64,000 bases of DNA from Erysipelotrichaceae bacterium (GTDB lineage Bacteria; Bacillota_I; Bacilli_A; Erysipelotrichales; Erysipelotrichaceae): the NCBI GenBank assembly GCA_017515475.1, contig JAFWFS010000013.1, forward strand, positions 1-64,000, in the 5' to 3' direction. Position numbers and translations under genes: made by a program. The notes beneath the pieces are model-generated. The model was not told the DNA's origin, did no database searches, and saw only the letters and a list, made by a program, of their open reading frames with translations. Positions 15,326 through 24,221 of this stretch are shown here, in pieces. Position 1 is the first letter of the stretch; each line of letters opens with the position of its first letter.

Positions 15326-17338
15326 TTAATCGTCGTCTTCGTCTTTTCTTTCAGCGGCCGTAGCGGCAACAACCTTGTCGGTAACGTTCTGAGGAGCAGG
15401 TTCATAACGGTCGAAATCAATGACGTACGTACCTCTGCCCTTGGTCATGGAACGCAGTTCTGTCGCATACTTCAGCATTTCTGCCATCGGTACTTCGGCT
15501 TCGATACGTGCTTCACCGGATTCGGCGGAACCCGTATCCAGGATCATGCCACGTCTCTTGTTGAAATCGCCGATGATGTCGCCGGTATACTCTTCCGGAC
15601 AGATAACGGTAACCTTGCCGATCGGTTCCAGAAGGATCGGGTTTGCCTTAGGAATACCGGCCTTGAATGCCAATCTGGCGGCTGCTTCGAAGGAGTTCGG
15701 TTTAGAGTCAACCGGATGGTAGGATCCATCATACAGCGTAGCCTTAACATTAACGACCTTGCAACCAGCCAGAGGGCCCTTAGCCATGCAGCCTCTTAAG
15801 CCTGCCTCGACAGACGGGAAGTAGTTCTTTGGAACAGCACCGCCAAATACTTCTTCCGCGAATACCATTTCTTCTGAATCAGGATTCGGTTCGAATCTGA
15901 CCCAGACGTCACCATACTGACCGGCGCCACCGTTCTGTTTCTTATATTTGCCCTGAACCTCGGACTTGCCTCTGATCGTCTCACGATACTGAACTTTCGG
16001 TTCTTTCAGGGCTACTTCTACTTTGTATCTTGATTTGAGCTTGCTGACGACAACATCGATCTGCTGATCGCCTACCGCATAGAGGACCTGCTCGCCTGTT
16101 TCGGCGTTTCTGACGAAGTTCAGTGACTTGTCTTCAATCAGGACTTTCTTCAGAGCATCCGACATCTTGTCTTCATCATCCTTTGTCTTAGGCGATATAG
16201 CAACGCCAAGCATCGGTCTAGGATATTCGATATCCTTGAATACGACTTTCTTGTCTTTTGTGCACAGCGTATCGTTAGATTCCGTTACAGCCAGCTTGGT
16301 TAATGCGCCAAGATCGCCGCAGGAAAGCTTGTTTACAGGAAGCTGCTGCTTGCCCTGGATGACAAACAGACCGCCGGCTTTTTCATTCTGATCTTTCTTG
16401 GAGTTGTATAAAGGAGTCGTAAGACTCAGTGAACCGGACATGACTTTGACATAAGAAATCTTTCCAACGAAAGCATCGACGACTGTCTTGAACACCAGTG
16501 CGGAGAACACTTCGGAATCATCGGTCTTCAGTTCTAAGCCGTTGGCATCCTTAACAGTGCCCTGATCGGCATAGATCGGACAGTTCTCTTTCATGAAGTC
16601 GAGAACCTGGTCGACACCCTGGGCATTGACGGCACTGCCGGCAAGTATCGGTTTAATATCGCCGGATTTCAGAGCGAGTTTCAGACCCTTCGCAGTCTCT
16701 TCCGGAGTAAACGCTTCACCCTCGAAGAATTTCTCCATCAGTTCGTCATCGGCTGATGCGATAGCTTCAGCGATCTGATCGTAATGAGCGTTGGACGGAT
16801 CGTCCAGAACTCTGCTGGAACCGGTCATCTTCTTTCCATCCATGACAGGAACCGCAAACGGAACGGCAGAAGTGCCGAACTTATCTCTCAGTTCATCGAC
16901 TGTCTTCTCGAAATTCGCGTTATCATCATCGATCTTATTGATAAAGAAAACGATCGGCAGGTTCATCTTCTTGCAGAGCTTGACTGCGCTTTCTGTTCCG
17001 GATTCGATACCATCTTTTGCGGATACAACGATCATAGCCAGATCGGCTGCAGCAGCACCGGAAACCTTTTCACCTTCATAATCCAGATATCCCGGCGTAT
17101 CGATGAAATTGATCTTGGTATTCTTCCATTCAACAGGTCCTAAAGCCGTAAATACAGACAGACCTCTCTTGGATTCTTCCGGATCATAGTCCATTGCGGA
17201 CGTGCCGTCTACCGTCTTCCCCATACGGTCGACAGCCTTGGTCAGATACAGTGCAGCTTCTACAAGAGCCGATTTGCCGGAACCGGAATGTCCCAGCAAT
17301 ACAACATTTCTAACGTCTTTTGATAAGTACTCTTTCAT
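15326..17338 (-). CDS. elongation factor G-like translational GTPase (EF-G2 type)
   Basis: 670 residues with the EF-G domain order: GTPase (1-270), domain II (about 290-370), then domains III-V. It is not the main EF-G: the P-loop is GHSGSGKS (16-23) instead of AHIDAGKT, G3 is DTPGY (80-84) in place of DTPGH so the catalytic His is Tyr, and the tail is acidic (ERKDEDDD). This combination is typical of the EF-G2/FusA2-like group, where GTPase behaviour and role differ from canonical EF-G and are poorly defined. Starts 15 bases after the ankyrin gene and shares its leader, so expression may follow ribosome state. Confidence 0.88.
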   Translation of the reverse strand: MKEYLSKDVRNVVLLGHSGSGKSALVEAALYLTKAVDRMGKTVDGTSAMDYDPEESKRGLSVFTALGPVEWKNTKINFIDTPGYLDYEGEKVSGAAAADLAMIVVSAKDGIESGTESAVKLCKKMNLPIVFFINKIDDDNANFEKTVDELRDKFGTSAVPFAVPVMDGKKMTGSSRVLDDPSNAHYDQIAEAIASADDELMEKFFEGEAFTPEETAKGLKLALKSGDIKPILAGSAVNAQGVDQVLDFMKENCPIYADQGTVKDANGLELKTDDSEVFSALVFKTVVDAFVGKISYVKVMSGSLSLTTPLYNSKKDQNEKAGGLFVIQGKQQLPVNKLSCGDLGALTKLAVTESNDTLCTKDKKVVFKDIEYPRPMLGVAISPKTKDDEDKMSDALKKVLIEDKSLNFVRNAETGEQVLYAVGDQQIDVVVSKLKSRYKVEVALKEPKVQYRETIRGKSEVQGKYKKQNGGAGQYGDVWVRFEPNPDSEEMVFAEEVFGGAVPKNYFPSVEAGLRGCMAKGPLAGCKVVNVKATLYDGSYHPVDSKPNSFEAAARLAFKAGIPKANPILLEPIGKVTVICPEEYTGDIIGDFNKRRGMILDTGSAESGEARIEAEVPMAEMLKYATELRSMTKGRGTYVIDFDRYEPAPQNVTDKVVAATAAERKDEDDD

Positions 17339-17353
17339 TTCTTCTTCCCCTTA

Positions 17354-18025
17354 TTATTTCAGAACATTAAGCAGTTCTTCATCGCTTTTTGTGCGTACGT
17401 ACTGCAGTGCGGTTCTTCCTGCGTTGTCCGTAACCGTCTTATCCGCACCTTTACGTATCAAATATATCACTAAATCCGTATAACCGCCATAGCTTGCACG
17501 CATCAGACAGGTACAGCCTTCATTATCTCTTTTATTGATATCCGCTCCCTTTTCCAGAAGATAACGGATCACATCCACCTTGAATGCCAGTACCGCTTCC
17601 ATCAGAGCCGTACGGCCTTTGCTGTCAGCCAGATCCAGAGTTGCTCCCGATTCTACCAGACACTCCACCGTCGCCGTCTCTCCAAGGAAAGCCGCACGCA
17701 TCAGCGCTGTTCTGCCTTCGTTGTCTTGCGCATCTACATCGCTTCCGGCTTCTATCAGCATCTCACAGATATGACGGTGTCCATGTTTTGCAGCACCCAT
17801 CAGAGCCGTATCGTCGTTCTTGTCTCTGGCTTTCACATCTACGCCCTTGCCGATCAACGTTTCAACAATCTCATCATAGCCTCTCTTAGAAGCTCTCATC
17901 AGTCCGGTCCTGCCGTCACCGTTCTTGCAGTTGACATCCGCTCCCTGAGCAAGCAGCTCATTTACCAGATCCAGTCTTCCCGTCGTACAAGCCTCTAACA
18001 GAGCATCATTCTGTGTCTGTTCCAT
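17354..18025 (-). CDS. ankyrin-repeat protein
   Basis: 223 residues built almost wholly of about six 33-residue ankyrin repeats; the repeat core is seen as GRTGLMRASKRGYDEIVETL, DDTALMGAAKHGHRHICEML, GRTALMRAAFLGETATVECL and so on. No signal peptide or enzyme domain, so a cytosolic protein-binding partner. Start at 18025 is set by GGAGG upstream; an earlier in-frame Met at 18079 would sit inside the terminator hairpin. First gene of a two-gene unit with the EF-G-like GTPase, suggesting it may bind or regulate that GTPase (inference). Confidence 0.88.
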   Translation of the reverse strand: MEQTQNDALLEACTTGRLDLVNELLAQGADVNCKNGDGRTGLMRASKRGYDEIVETLIGKGVDVKARDKNDDTALMGAAKHGHRHICEMLIEAGSDVDAQDNEGRTALMRAAFLGETATVECLVESGATLDLADSKGRTALMEAVLAFKVDVIRYLLEKGADINKRDNEGCTCLMRASYGGYTDLVIYLIRKGADKTVTDNAGRTALQYVRTKSDEELLNVLK

Positions 18026-18050
18026 CTCTCTTACCTCCTTTATTTGACAA

Positions 18051-18081
18051 TAAAAAAGTGAACGCAATGAAACGTCCACTT
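18051..18081 (-). terminator. terminator-like hairpin in the ankyrin/EF-G-like leader
   Basis: Minus strand AAGTGGACG, 8-base loop, CGTTCACTT, TTTTATTG. It ends about 12 bases before the ribosome site of the ankyrin gene, leaving no room for a promoter after it, so it most likely works as an attenuator. Confidence 0.7.
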
Positions 18082-18088
18082 CAAAAAA

Positions 18089-18163
18089 TCAGTGTAAGTA
18101 AAACACAAGTAAGGAGTCAACGACCCCTAAGACAGTATTCTCCATCTTGTTTAATACTTTCAT
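18089..18163 (-). CDS. possible 24-residue leader peptide
   Basis: ATG at 18163 to TGA at 18089, between promoter and terminator hairpin. The peptide begins MKVLNKMENT and ends in a hydrophobic stretch (VVDSLLVFYLH). Its stop codon lies 8 bases before the terminator stem. Ribosome site is weak (AAGG, 13 bases upstream). Leader peptides in this position commonly control antibiotic-response genes by ribosome stalling; a chance ORF of this size cannot be excluded. Confidence 0.35.
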   Translation of the reverse strand: MKVLNKMENTVLGVVDSLLVFYLH

Positions 18164-18189
18164 ATGATATACAACCTTATCTACCTATC

Positions 18190-18218
18190 ATTTTACCTTC
18201 TAAACATGCTTGTTTCAA
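18190..18218 (-). promoter_or_regulatory. promoter of the ankyrin/EF-G-like unit
   Basis: Minus strand -35 TTGAAA (18213-18218), 17-base spacer, -10 TAAAAT (18190-18195). Predicted leader about 155 bases. Confidence 0.6.
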
Positions 18219-18241
18219 GTAGATTAACCATGTAAATACTT

Positions 18242-18916
18242 TCATTGTTTCAGTTTCTTCTGCGATGTCTTATACTCCGGCATATTCCTTTCGACGATGT
18301 CGTAGAACCTGCGGGAATGGTTCGGAATGATGAAATGCGTCAGTTCGTGCAGGACGATGTATTCAAGGCAATCCAGAGGATAATGAATCAGATAGGAGCT
18401 GATTACGATCTTGTTTTTTCGGGTATAGCACACGCCCCATTTGGAGCTCATGGCGCGGCAGCTCATCTCCGGGATCTGATGATAGCCGTAATCATCCAGA
18501 ATGTACTGATACTGATTAAAAAAGACTTCCGCCTGTTTCAGCAGGTATTTATCCAGATACTTGTAAAGGAAACGGATACCTTCCGTAGAGTCTTCTTTGT
18601 AGGTCAGAACGATTGTATCATCATCGATTTCAACGTTTTTCTTTCCGTTGATTCTGACCAGCTTAAACGGCTTCCCGTACAGATAAAAAACATCCCCTTC
18701 CCGGTAGATCAGTGATCTCTGCTGCTTCTGTAAAGACTTCCTGTACGCTTTATAGATCCAGTCCCTTTTTTCTTCCAAAAAGCGATAGATCCGCCATTCC
18801 GGCATAAGATAAGGCACAGAAACCAGAAGCTTATCGCCGTTTACCCGAAGGTACATGTTCTTGATTCTTTTTCGGGTTATTTCCACCTCAAAACGGATCC
18901 CTTTTATTTCCAGCAT
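18242..18916 (-). CDS. YgjP-like zinc metallopeptidase domain protein
   Basis: 224 residues of the YgjP/WLM-type (DUF45) family. Zinc motif HELTH at 190-194 with a third ligand candidate H200 (HSRRF), preceded by the family marker SSKWGVCY (157-164). No membrane segment, so cytosolic. Function of the family is not well defined. Monocistronic. Confidence 0.85.
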   Translation of the reverse strand: MLEIKGIRFEVEITRKRIKNMYLRVNGDKLLVSVPYLMPEWRIYRFLEEKRDWIYKAYRKSLQKQQRSLIYREGDVFYLYGKPFKLVRINGKKNVEIDDDTIVLTYKEDSTEGIRFLYKYLDKYLLKQAEVFFNQYQYILDDYGYHQIPEMSCRAMSSKWGVCYTRKNKIVISSYLIHYPLDCLEYIVLHELTHFIIPNHSRRFYDIVERNMPEYKTSQKKLKQ

Positions 18917-18973
18917 ATTCTCATTCTATCATTGAAAAGAAAATAAATCTTATGATAGAATAATAAAGCACAT

Positions 18974-19052
18974 GGCGGACGTGGTGAAGTTGGTTAACAC
19001 TCTGGATTGTGGCTCCAGCATTGCGTGGGTTCGAGTCCCATCGTTCGCCCCA
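18974..19052 (+). tRNA. tRNA-His (GTG)
   Basis: Anticodon stem-loop CTGGA-TTGTGGC-TCCAG gives anticodon GTG. Acceptor GCGGACG pairs with CGTTCGC; an extra encoded G at 18974 faces C73, the G-1 identity mark of tRNA-His. Encoded CCA at 19050-19052. Confidence 0.95.
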
Positions 19053-19060
19053 TTAAGTCT

Positions 19061-19089
19061 AAAAAGTACAGATTAATCTGTACTTTTTT
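19061..19089 (+). terminator. tRNA-His terminator
   Basis: AAAAAGTACAGAT/ATCTGTACTTTTT perfect inverted repeat with T-run directly after the tRNA. Confidence 0.93.
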
Positions 19090-19110
19090 GTTTCTTGCAG
19101 GCCAAATCAA

Positions 19111-19632
19111 TCAGCCGATCAGTCCTTCTTTCATCAGAAGTTCAAGAACTCCAGCTTCTCTTTCAAACATCGTTTCATTGTATGGGCTATCTTTTACGCT
19201 GCGGTTTCTTTCTATCGCAGTCTGAGGAGAAACATATTCCAGTGAATAGCGTTCCTTTGCCTCATAGTCATCCAGATCCTGCGGTATTGCGTTTTCTTCC
19301 ACACTGCACAGATAGTAGTAGTTGTCCTGTATAAAGCATTCCGTTTCATCATTGTCGCTTCTCTGAATACGGTGAACATACCCGTACTCCTGAATGCTTT
19401 CAGGAACGATCACAAGGCCGGCTTCTTCACGGGTTTCCCGAATCAGAGCCTCAATCGGCGTTTCGTCTTCCTTGATGCCGCCTCCCGGAAACTTGTAGTA
19501 ATCATATTCGCGGCTGTGAATCATGGCGACTTTACCGTTTTGAATTATAATGCTACGCGCCGAATTCCGGACAAAAGAACGGGTACATGACCCATAGTCT
19601 TTTTTATCTATCTCAAACAGCAGTCTCATCAT
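19111..19632 (-). CDS. Nudix hydrolase
   Basis: 173 residues. The Nudix box is complete, beginning GGGIKEDETP and ending RETREEAGL (about 50-72), so a metal-dependent pyrophosphohydrolase fold. Preceded by SREYDYYKFPGGG typical of the family. Substrate cannot be assigned. Two consecutive Met codons at the start and no obvious ribosome site. Follows the TfoX-N gene by 33 bases, so probably the last gene of that run. Confidence 0.88.
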   Translation of the reverse strand: MMRLLFEIDKKDYGSCTRSFVRNSARSIIIQNGKVAMIHSREYDYYKFPGGGIKEDETPIEALIRETREEAGLVIVPESIQEYGYVHRIQRSDNDETECFIQDNYYYLCSVEENAIPQDLDDYEAKERYSLEYVSPQTAIERNRSVKDSPYNETMFEREAGVLELLMKEGLIG

Positions 19633-19665
19633 ATGTATAAATCAATCGATGACCGGTTGTATCGG

Positions 19666-19980
19666 TTATCTTCTTTTCTTCGATGCAGGAAGTTCATCGT
19701 ACATGGCATGCAGCAGCTCTCTCAGCGCTTTCCTGTCGTCTATGATATCGACTGCCAGCAATTCCCCGGCTCCGGGATATGGAGATACAAATTCTGCATC
19801 CGGCATCAGTCTTTTAGCGGATTCTACAGGCTTCACCAAAAACCTGTCATCATAAATGCCGCCGACGATCTTGCCCTTATAGTAGATGATGTACTCTCCC
19901 ATCATAGGCCTGCAGGAAACTTTTTCCATACCTGAAAGCTGTTCCAGTACATAATTCAGATATTCTACACTAGAAGCCAT
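19666..19980 (-). CDS. TfoX N-terminal domain protein
   Basis: 104 residues matching the stand-alone TfoX-N domain: CRPMMGEYIIYYKGKIVGG then DDRFLVKP. In proteobacteria the domain is part of the competence regulator Sxy/TfoX, but stand-alone copies in Gram-positives have no proven function. AGGAG stands 8 bases upstream. Ends in a basic SKKRR tail. Confidence 0.8.
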   Translation of the reverse strand: MASSVEYLNYVLEQLSGMEKVSCRPMMGEYIIYYKGKIVGGIYDDRFLVKPVESAKRLMPDAEFVSPYPGAGELLAVDIIDDRKALRELLHAMYDELPASKKRR

Positions 19981-19996
19981 CGCTTTTCTCCTGTCT

Positions 19997-20653
19997 CTAT
20001 TCCTTAAATCCGAAGAACTCTTTCAGCCCTTCCTTTTCTTTCAGCATCTCGGCAGTAAAACCGTAATGCGATGCTGCCGCAAGACACACGACATTCTCCA
20101 GAAATTCATCATAGGGAAGATCCATCCATTCTTCCGGTATCTCCCGATGAATGGTTCCTCCATCGTTATGGCCTCCTCCCCACCACCAGGCTTCATCCAG
20201 CTCCGCTTCGTAAGTACCGTCATCCATCTTGTTGAAGGCATACCAGGAAGCCCATTCACGCATGCCTTCCAGCTCTTTACCCCCTTCATGATGTGGAGCA
20301 TCGTGAGACAGCGGCGAATAGTCGGGTTCTCCTTCTTCCGCTCCGCGTCTGTATACGGAATACCGTTCACCCGTTTCTTTCGATTCTCTTTCCAGTCTTA
20401 AAGGACCGTTCTCATAGATGATCTTTCTTCTTCCGGGAACACGATAGGAATCGTCGATCAGATCGTTAACGGCTTTAATCGGTTCCTTTCCGTCCCGTTC
20501 CTGATCCAGTTCAAGTTCTTTCAGTTCTTTCTCGATATCCCAGGGACTTCCCCAGGCAGTATAGTATCTTATCGTCTTATCGCTAAAGACGGAATAAACG
20601 CCGACTGTTTTTTCGTTGTAAATTACATGATAAGTATCCATAAGGTAAGTCAT
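19997..20653 (-). CDS. uncharacterised acidic protein
   Basis: 218 residues, no family recognised. Cytosolic, acidic, with an unusual aromatic stretch DEAWWWGGGHNDGG near 155 and repeated Trp/Tyr (WASWYAFNKMDDGTYEAEL). The start at 20653 is well supported by GGAGG 7 bases upstream. Lies between a GNAT gene and a TfoX-N gene on the same strand with gaps of 16-19 bases, so part of one transcript. Confidence 0.75.
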   Translation of the reverse strand: MTYLMDTYHVIYNEKTVGVYSVFSDKTIRYYTAWGSPWDIEKELKELELDQERDGKEPIKAVNDLIDDSYRVPGRRKIIYENGPLRLERESKETGERYSVYRRGAEEGEPDYSPLSHDAPHHEGGKELEGMREWASWYAFNKMDDGTYEAELDEAWWWGGGHNDGGTIHREIPEEWMDLPYDEFLENVVCLAAASHYGFTAEMLKEKEGLKEFFGFKE

Positions 20654-20672
20654 TTCATAACCTCCAAATATA

Positions 20673-21218
20673 CTAAAGTTCCATCCGCATGCATATCGTT
20701 TCCTGATATCCTGCCGTTCTGGATTTCATTCCTCTCGGGTTTCTTCCGTACTCTACGAAACCCGCATTCCTGTACATCGCAATTGCGGTCTCGTTTCCTT
20801 CTACGACTTCCAGTTCCAGCTGTTCGTAGCCTGCTTCTCTGGCACATCCGATACACGCTTTCAACATCGCGGTTCCGATTCCCAGTCCCCAGTATTTCTG
20901 ATCGATGCTGATTCCGAAAGAAGCACGGTGTCTGACTTTTACTCTATTGCCGATAGATACCATGCCCGCCAGTCCGACAATCTCGCCATCTACCAAGGCA
21001 ATCAGTTCCAGTTCGTTTGCACTGTCGGCCTTGTTCTTCAGAAAAGTCTTTTCCTCTTCAACATTCAATGTGATCTCATCCGCATAGGATGCGAGATTAT
21101 CCGTCTGAAGATGGGTCAGAATGAAATTAGCAAGAACAGCCCGTCCGTCTTTCTCTTCTGCGTTTCTCAGACAGCATTCCCTTCCGTCCTTTAGTTTTAC
21201 ATTTTCGATATAACGCAT
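20673..21218 (-). CDS. GNAT-family N-acetyltransferase
   Basis: 181 residues. Acetyl-CoA pyrophosphate loop KYWGLGIGTAML (about 108-120) and the distal EGNETAIAMYRNAGF are standard for the RimI-like GNAT group. Start at 21218 supported by AAGGAG 10 bases upstream; a longer frame to 21281 overlaps the lysozyme gene. Substrate unknown. Confidence 0.88.
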   Translation of the reverse strand: MRYIENVKLKDGRECCLRNAEEKDGRAVLANFILTHLQTDNLASYADEITLNVEEEKTFLKNKADSANELELIALVDGEIVGLAGMVSIGNRVKVRHRASFGISIDQKYWGLGIGTAMLKACIGCAREAGYEQLELEVVEGNETAIAMYRNAGFVEYGRNPRGMKSRTAGYQETICMRMEL

Positions 21219-21232
21219 TAGCGATAAGCTCC

Positions 21233-22645
21233 TTATCGGGTATTCTGTTGTGTAAAAAGGATGTCCAGATCGACAGGCCATTCGATTCCGTCTATCTTTC
21301 CGGCATCGGATAACTGCCAGATCTGATAAGGCCCTTCATAACTAGGCCAGTCGCTATATTGTGCCAGCCAGATCGGACGGGTATCGGTATAAGTCCAGAT
21401 GTTACGCAAATAATAGCTGCTGCCATAAAGCATGCACTGATATCCCTTGTTGTTGACTTCCTTTTCAAAAACATCGTAAAGATGATTCAGATCCTGAAAA
21501 CTCATTTCATATTCCTGATAACACCAGAAATCCTCCCAGTCAAAGACGATCGGAAGATCAAGTTTCTCTCCTGAGAGTTCTGTGAAGATCATGTTTAGGG
21601 CAGAAAGAAGATCCTTTTCATTGTTGTCGTAAGAGAAATGATAGATTCCTACCTTAAGCCCTGCCTGCTTCGCACCCTCATAGTTCTGCCGGAACTTGTT
21701 GTCGAGGGTAAACGTACCGTCATAAGAGAAACCCACTCTGATGATCACAAAATCGCATCCCGCAGCCTTTACGGCTTCAAAGTCGATGTCTCCCTGCCAG
21801 GTTGATACATCAATACCGAATTCCCTTCCTTCTCCCGCATAGTCTCTGATGAAATCCTCAAAGAGATATTCCTCTTCATCCGTATCATAGTCCGGAATGT
21901 GGTCTGTGACTTCTACCGTCAGGTCCCATTCCGTAACGTTTCCGGAACGATCTTTCAGTACGGCATGCAGCGGATAATGACCCTTCTTGAAAGTATTCAC
22001 TTCTCCTTTTATTGTTAATTCAGGTTCTGGATCGGCATTGTCGCCATAGGCAACGATATCCTGAATATTGAACTCGTTGTTCAACTGAACAAGCGCACCA
22101 TCTCCATATCTGAAAACAAAAGGCGGTTCTATGTCTCTCACTTCGACTTCATAGGAAGCCTCCGATACGTTTCCGTAATCATCTTCAGCTCTGATTTTAA
22201 CCGTATAGACGGCCGATCGTTCAGAATCATAATCCGTCTCGTAGAAAAAAGATCCTTCATTTACGGAAATGTTGCTGTTGATCTCTTCTACGGAATAGGT
22301 TTCTCCCGGATCCTTGACAACTCTTTTTTCATTTATCTCAATGACAGGAGGTGTCGTATCGACGACTTCATAGGAAAAAACGGCATCCCTCTCAAAGATC
22401 CATTTCTTTACCGTGTAATGGAAACGGTGAACCCCAACTTCTTCCGTATCAAGATACTCCTTTTCCGGAACGACATTGCCGTTGCTCTTGACGACATAGT
22501 CTTCAGCCGGATAAAGAACGGTCCTTTCCAGGACCTGTTCCTCCTGTACAAAACGGACATACGGTCTGAAAAAGAACACGGCAAGTAAAGCCGCTACGAG
22601 AAGTGTTCCTGCAACGTATATCAGTGTTTTCTTTTCTTTAAACAT
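21233..22645 (-). CDS. membrane-anchored GH25 lysozyme with Ig-like domains
   Basis: 470 residues: N-terminal membrane anchor (about 8-27), two to three Ig-like/cadherin-type domains (about 45-250; DDYGNVSEASYEVEV and DRSGNVTEWDLTVEV are the strand ends), then a GH25 muramidase domain (275-468). Catalytic residues D279 (GIDVSTWQG) and the DWE pair (369-371, PIVFDWED). Cleaves peptidoglycan at the cell surface. The Ig-like repeats probably space the catalytic domain from the membrane. Confidence 0.92.
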   Translation of the reverse strand: MFKEKKTLIYVAGTLLVAALLAVFFFRPYVRFVQEEQVLERTVLYPAEDYVVKSNGNVVPEKEYLDTEEVGVHRFHYTVKKWIFERDAVFSYEVVDTTPPVIEINEKRVVKDPGETYSVEEINSNISVNEGSFFYETDYDSERSAVYTVKIRAEDDYGNVSEASYEVEVRDIEPPFVFRYGDGALVQLNNEFNIQDIVAYGDNADPEPELTIKGEVNTFKKGHYPLHAVLKDRSGNVTEWDLTVEVTDHIPDYDTDEEEYLFEDFIRDYAGEGREFGIDVSTWQGDIDFEAVKAAGCDFVIIRVGFSYDGTFTLDNKFRQNYEGAKQAGLKVGIYHFSYDNNEKDLLSALNMIFTELSGEKLDLPIVFDWEDFWCYQEYEMSFQDLNHLYDVFEKEVNNKGYQCMLYGSSYYLRNIWTYTDTRPIWLAQYSDWPSYEGPYQIWQLSDAGKIDGIEWPVDLDILFTQQNTR

Positions 22646-22648
22646 CGT

Positions 22649-23404
22649 TTATGCTGTTTTTTCTAATGCCAGTTTCAGAAACTTCGTATCGTTCATCTGT
22701 TCGTTCGTCAGGTATTCCCCGTCGTGGAACAAGGCGTAAGTCGTGATCGGTGTTGGAGCGTTCTGCGCTTCTTCTCTGCTGCCGATGCGGATCGCCTTGA
22801 AACTGATGCCATACTTCTTTGCGGTCTCTTCCAGGATCGGCACATACTTGGCGTTAAACGGACACTGATTCGTGTAATACAGAACATATCCCCGTTCATC
22901 GATTTGCGGATGTCTAGCACACTCTTTGAATTTCGGAACTGTTTCATCTTCCATAAACGGAAGATACCACAGCTGTATTCCGTTATCCGCTTCATCGCAT
23001 ACCATAAAGCCCTTATGTCTTAGATACTTAGGATCGGCAAGAAACGGCTTCTTTCTGTCTGACGAAAGAATGCACAGGCCTTTTCTGCTGCGGACCTTGC
23101 TGTCGGAGATGCATGCCTCCAGCAGGTCGTTGGAATATCCATGCCCCTTGAATGAGCCGGATACCCAGAGACAGTCGATATAGGTATATCCTTCCGCATC
23201 GATCGGATTCCAGGCGTTTTCCGCAGGCAGATATTCAATAAAGCATTTCCCTCTTTCGGCACTCTTTAAGAAAACCAGCCCCTCGTCAAAACGATCGGAA
23301 AGCCAGGCTTTCTTTGATGATACCTGAATATCCCTGTTGTTGGAGATCGCACAGCAGATGTGCTCCTTCTCCAGATTCTCTTTTGTTACCCTGATGTATT
23401 CCAT
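22649..23404 (-). CDS. YoaP-like GNAT/thioredoxin-like fusion
   Basis: 251 residues, the same size and layout as B. subtilis YoaP: an N-terminal GNAT domain (acetyl-CoA loop SGSFKGHGYSNDLLEA near 82-97) followed by a C-terminal YoaP-type domain with LYYTNQCPFNAKYVPILEE (about 173-191). That region resembles the start of a thioredoxin fold, but only one Cys of a CxxC is present. Three bases before the lysozyme gene, so translationally close. Function unknown. Confidence 0.8.
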   Translation of the reverse strand: MEYIRVTKENLEKEHICCAISNNRDIQVSSKKAWLSDRFDEGLVFLKSAERGKCFIEYLPAENAWNPIDAEGYTYIDCLWVSGSFKGHGYSNDLLEACISDSKVRSRKGLCILSSDRKKPFLADPKYLRHKGFMVCDEADNGIQLWYLPFMEDETVPKFKECARHPQIDERGYVLYYTNQCPFNAKYVPILEETAKKYGISFKAIRIGSREEAQNAPTPITTYALFHDGEYLTNEQMNDTKFLKLALEKTA

Positions 23405-23422
23405 ATGCTCTCCTTACGATCT

Positions 23423-24088
23423 TTAGACCCATTCAAAGTTTTCTTTTCCTGCTCCAAGCTCAAAATGACATTTCACGATTCCCAGATCGATTTTAAGACA
23501 GCTGCCGATCTTTCCCGGTCTTGCCGTTACTGTATTGCCGTTTCGGATAAACCGGAACTTTTGCTGATTGACCGCCGTCGGCGCCAGAAGTGCGGCATGA
23601 ATGCCTTCTTTGTACCATTCAGGAGAATCCTCTGTCATGTCGCTGACTTCTGATGGAGATTTGCTTCTGTGTGGGCTTCCCTGCGTCTTTCCATAACCTA
23701 GAGCAATGACGATGACCTGCTTCTCGTTTTCTTCCAGAACAGCTCTGCTCTTGCCATGGGTCAGCGCTGCCCAGCAGGTATTCAGTCCCAGAACCTGAGC
23801 TTTCAGCACCAGCAGCTGTCCATAATAGCCGCAACGTTCTTCCAGATCGTCAGCCTTTTTCCCGGCCATGACAATATAGTTGCTGCAGTTCTCAAACCTG
23901 CCGTAATGTGCCAGAGAACTGCTAAAGCACTCCGCTTCGTCATAGATGATCTGAATATGCAGATCGCCTGTCCTGTTCAGTTCAGATGCGTATGTATCCA
24001 GCTCAGCCCTGATATCCGCAGGAATCGTTTTATCCAGATACTGTCTTACGCTGTGTCTTTTTTCCATCAGCTTTAGAATATCGCTCAT
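23423..24088 (-). CDS. nitroreductase-family protein (TM1586 type)
   Basis: 221 residues. The N-terminal KRHSVRQYLDKTIP (12-25) is the FMN-binding start of the nitroreductase fold; YYGQLLVLKAQVLGLNTCW is the dimer helix, and HAALLAPTAVNQQKFRF the second FMN-contact region. The circular order fits the TM1586-like subgroup. Start at 24088 has AGGAG 8 bases upstream. Substrate unknown. Confidence 0.85.
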   Translation of the reverse strand: MSDILKLMEKRHSVRQYLDKTIPADIRAELDTYASELNRTGDLHIQIIYDEAECFSSSLAHYGRFENCSNYIVMAGKKADDLEERCGYYGQLLVLKAQVLGLNTCWAALTHGKSRAVLEENEKQVIVIALGYGKTQGSPHRSKSPSEVSDMTEDSPEWYKEGIHAALLAPTAVNQQKFRFIRNGNTVTARPGKIGSCLKIDLGIVKCHFELGAGKENFEWV

Positions 24089-24185
24089 CGTCAACTCTCC
24101 TGTTTCAGATAATAATTCTTACGTTTCGTAATTGTTCTATATCCGGCTTGTTAATTCTAGTATACCATTTCATCGACGGTCTGTT

Positions 24186-24221
24186 GTCAAGGAGCTACAG
24201 GCAAAGCTTGAGCTCCTTGAC
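24186..24221. repeat. perfect 11-bp hairpin at the 3' end of an unknown gene
   Basis: GTCAAGGAGCT (24186-24196) and AGCTCCTTGAC (24211-24221) with a 14-base loop. The stop codon of the small gene to the right is inside the 3' arm. No U-tract follows in either direction, so it is not a standard terminator; it could stabilise the mRNA end or mask a site. Confidence 0.6.

Noticed and set aside
18026-18241. T-box or other known riboswitch before the ankyrin gene
   Set aside because: No T-box sequence (AAxxTGGxxCCxCG) and no recognised aptamer; only promoter, mini-ORF and terminator could be supported.
24186-24221. Perfect hairpin as intrinsic terminator
   Set aside because: No U-tract on either side; kept only as an inverted repeat.
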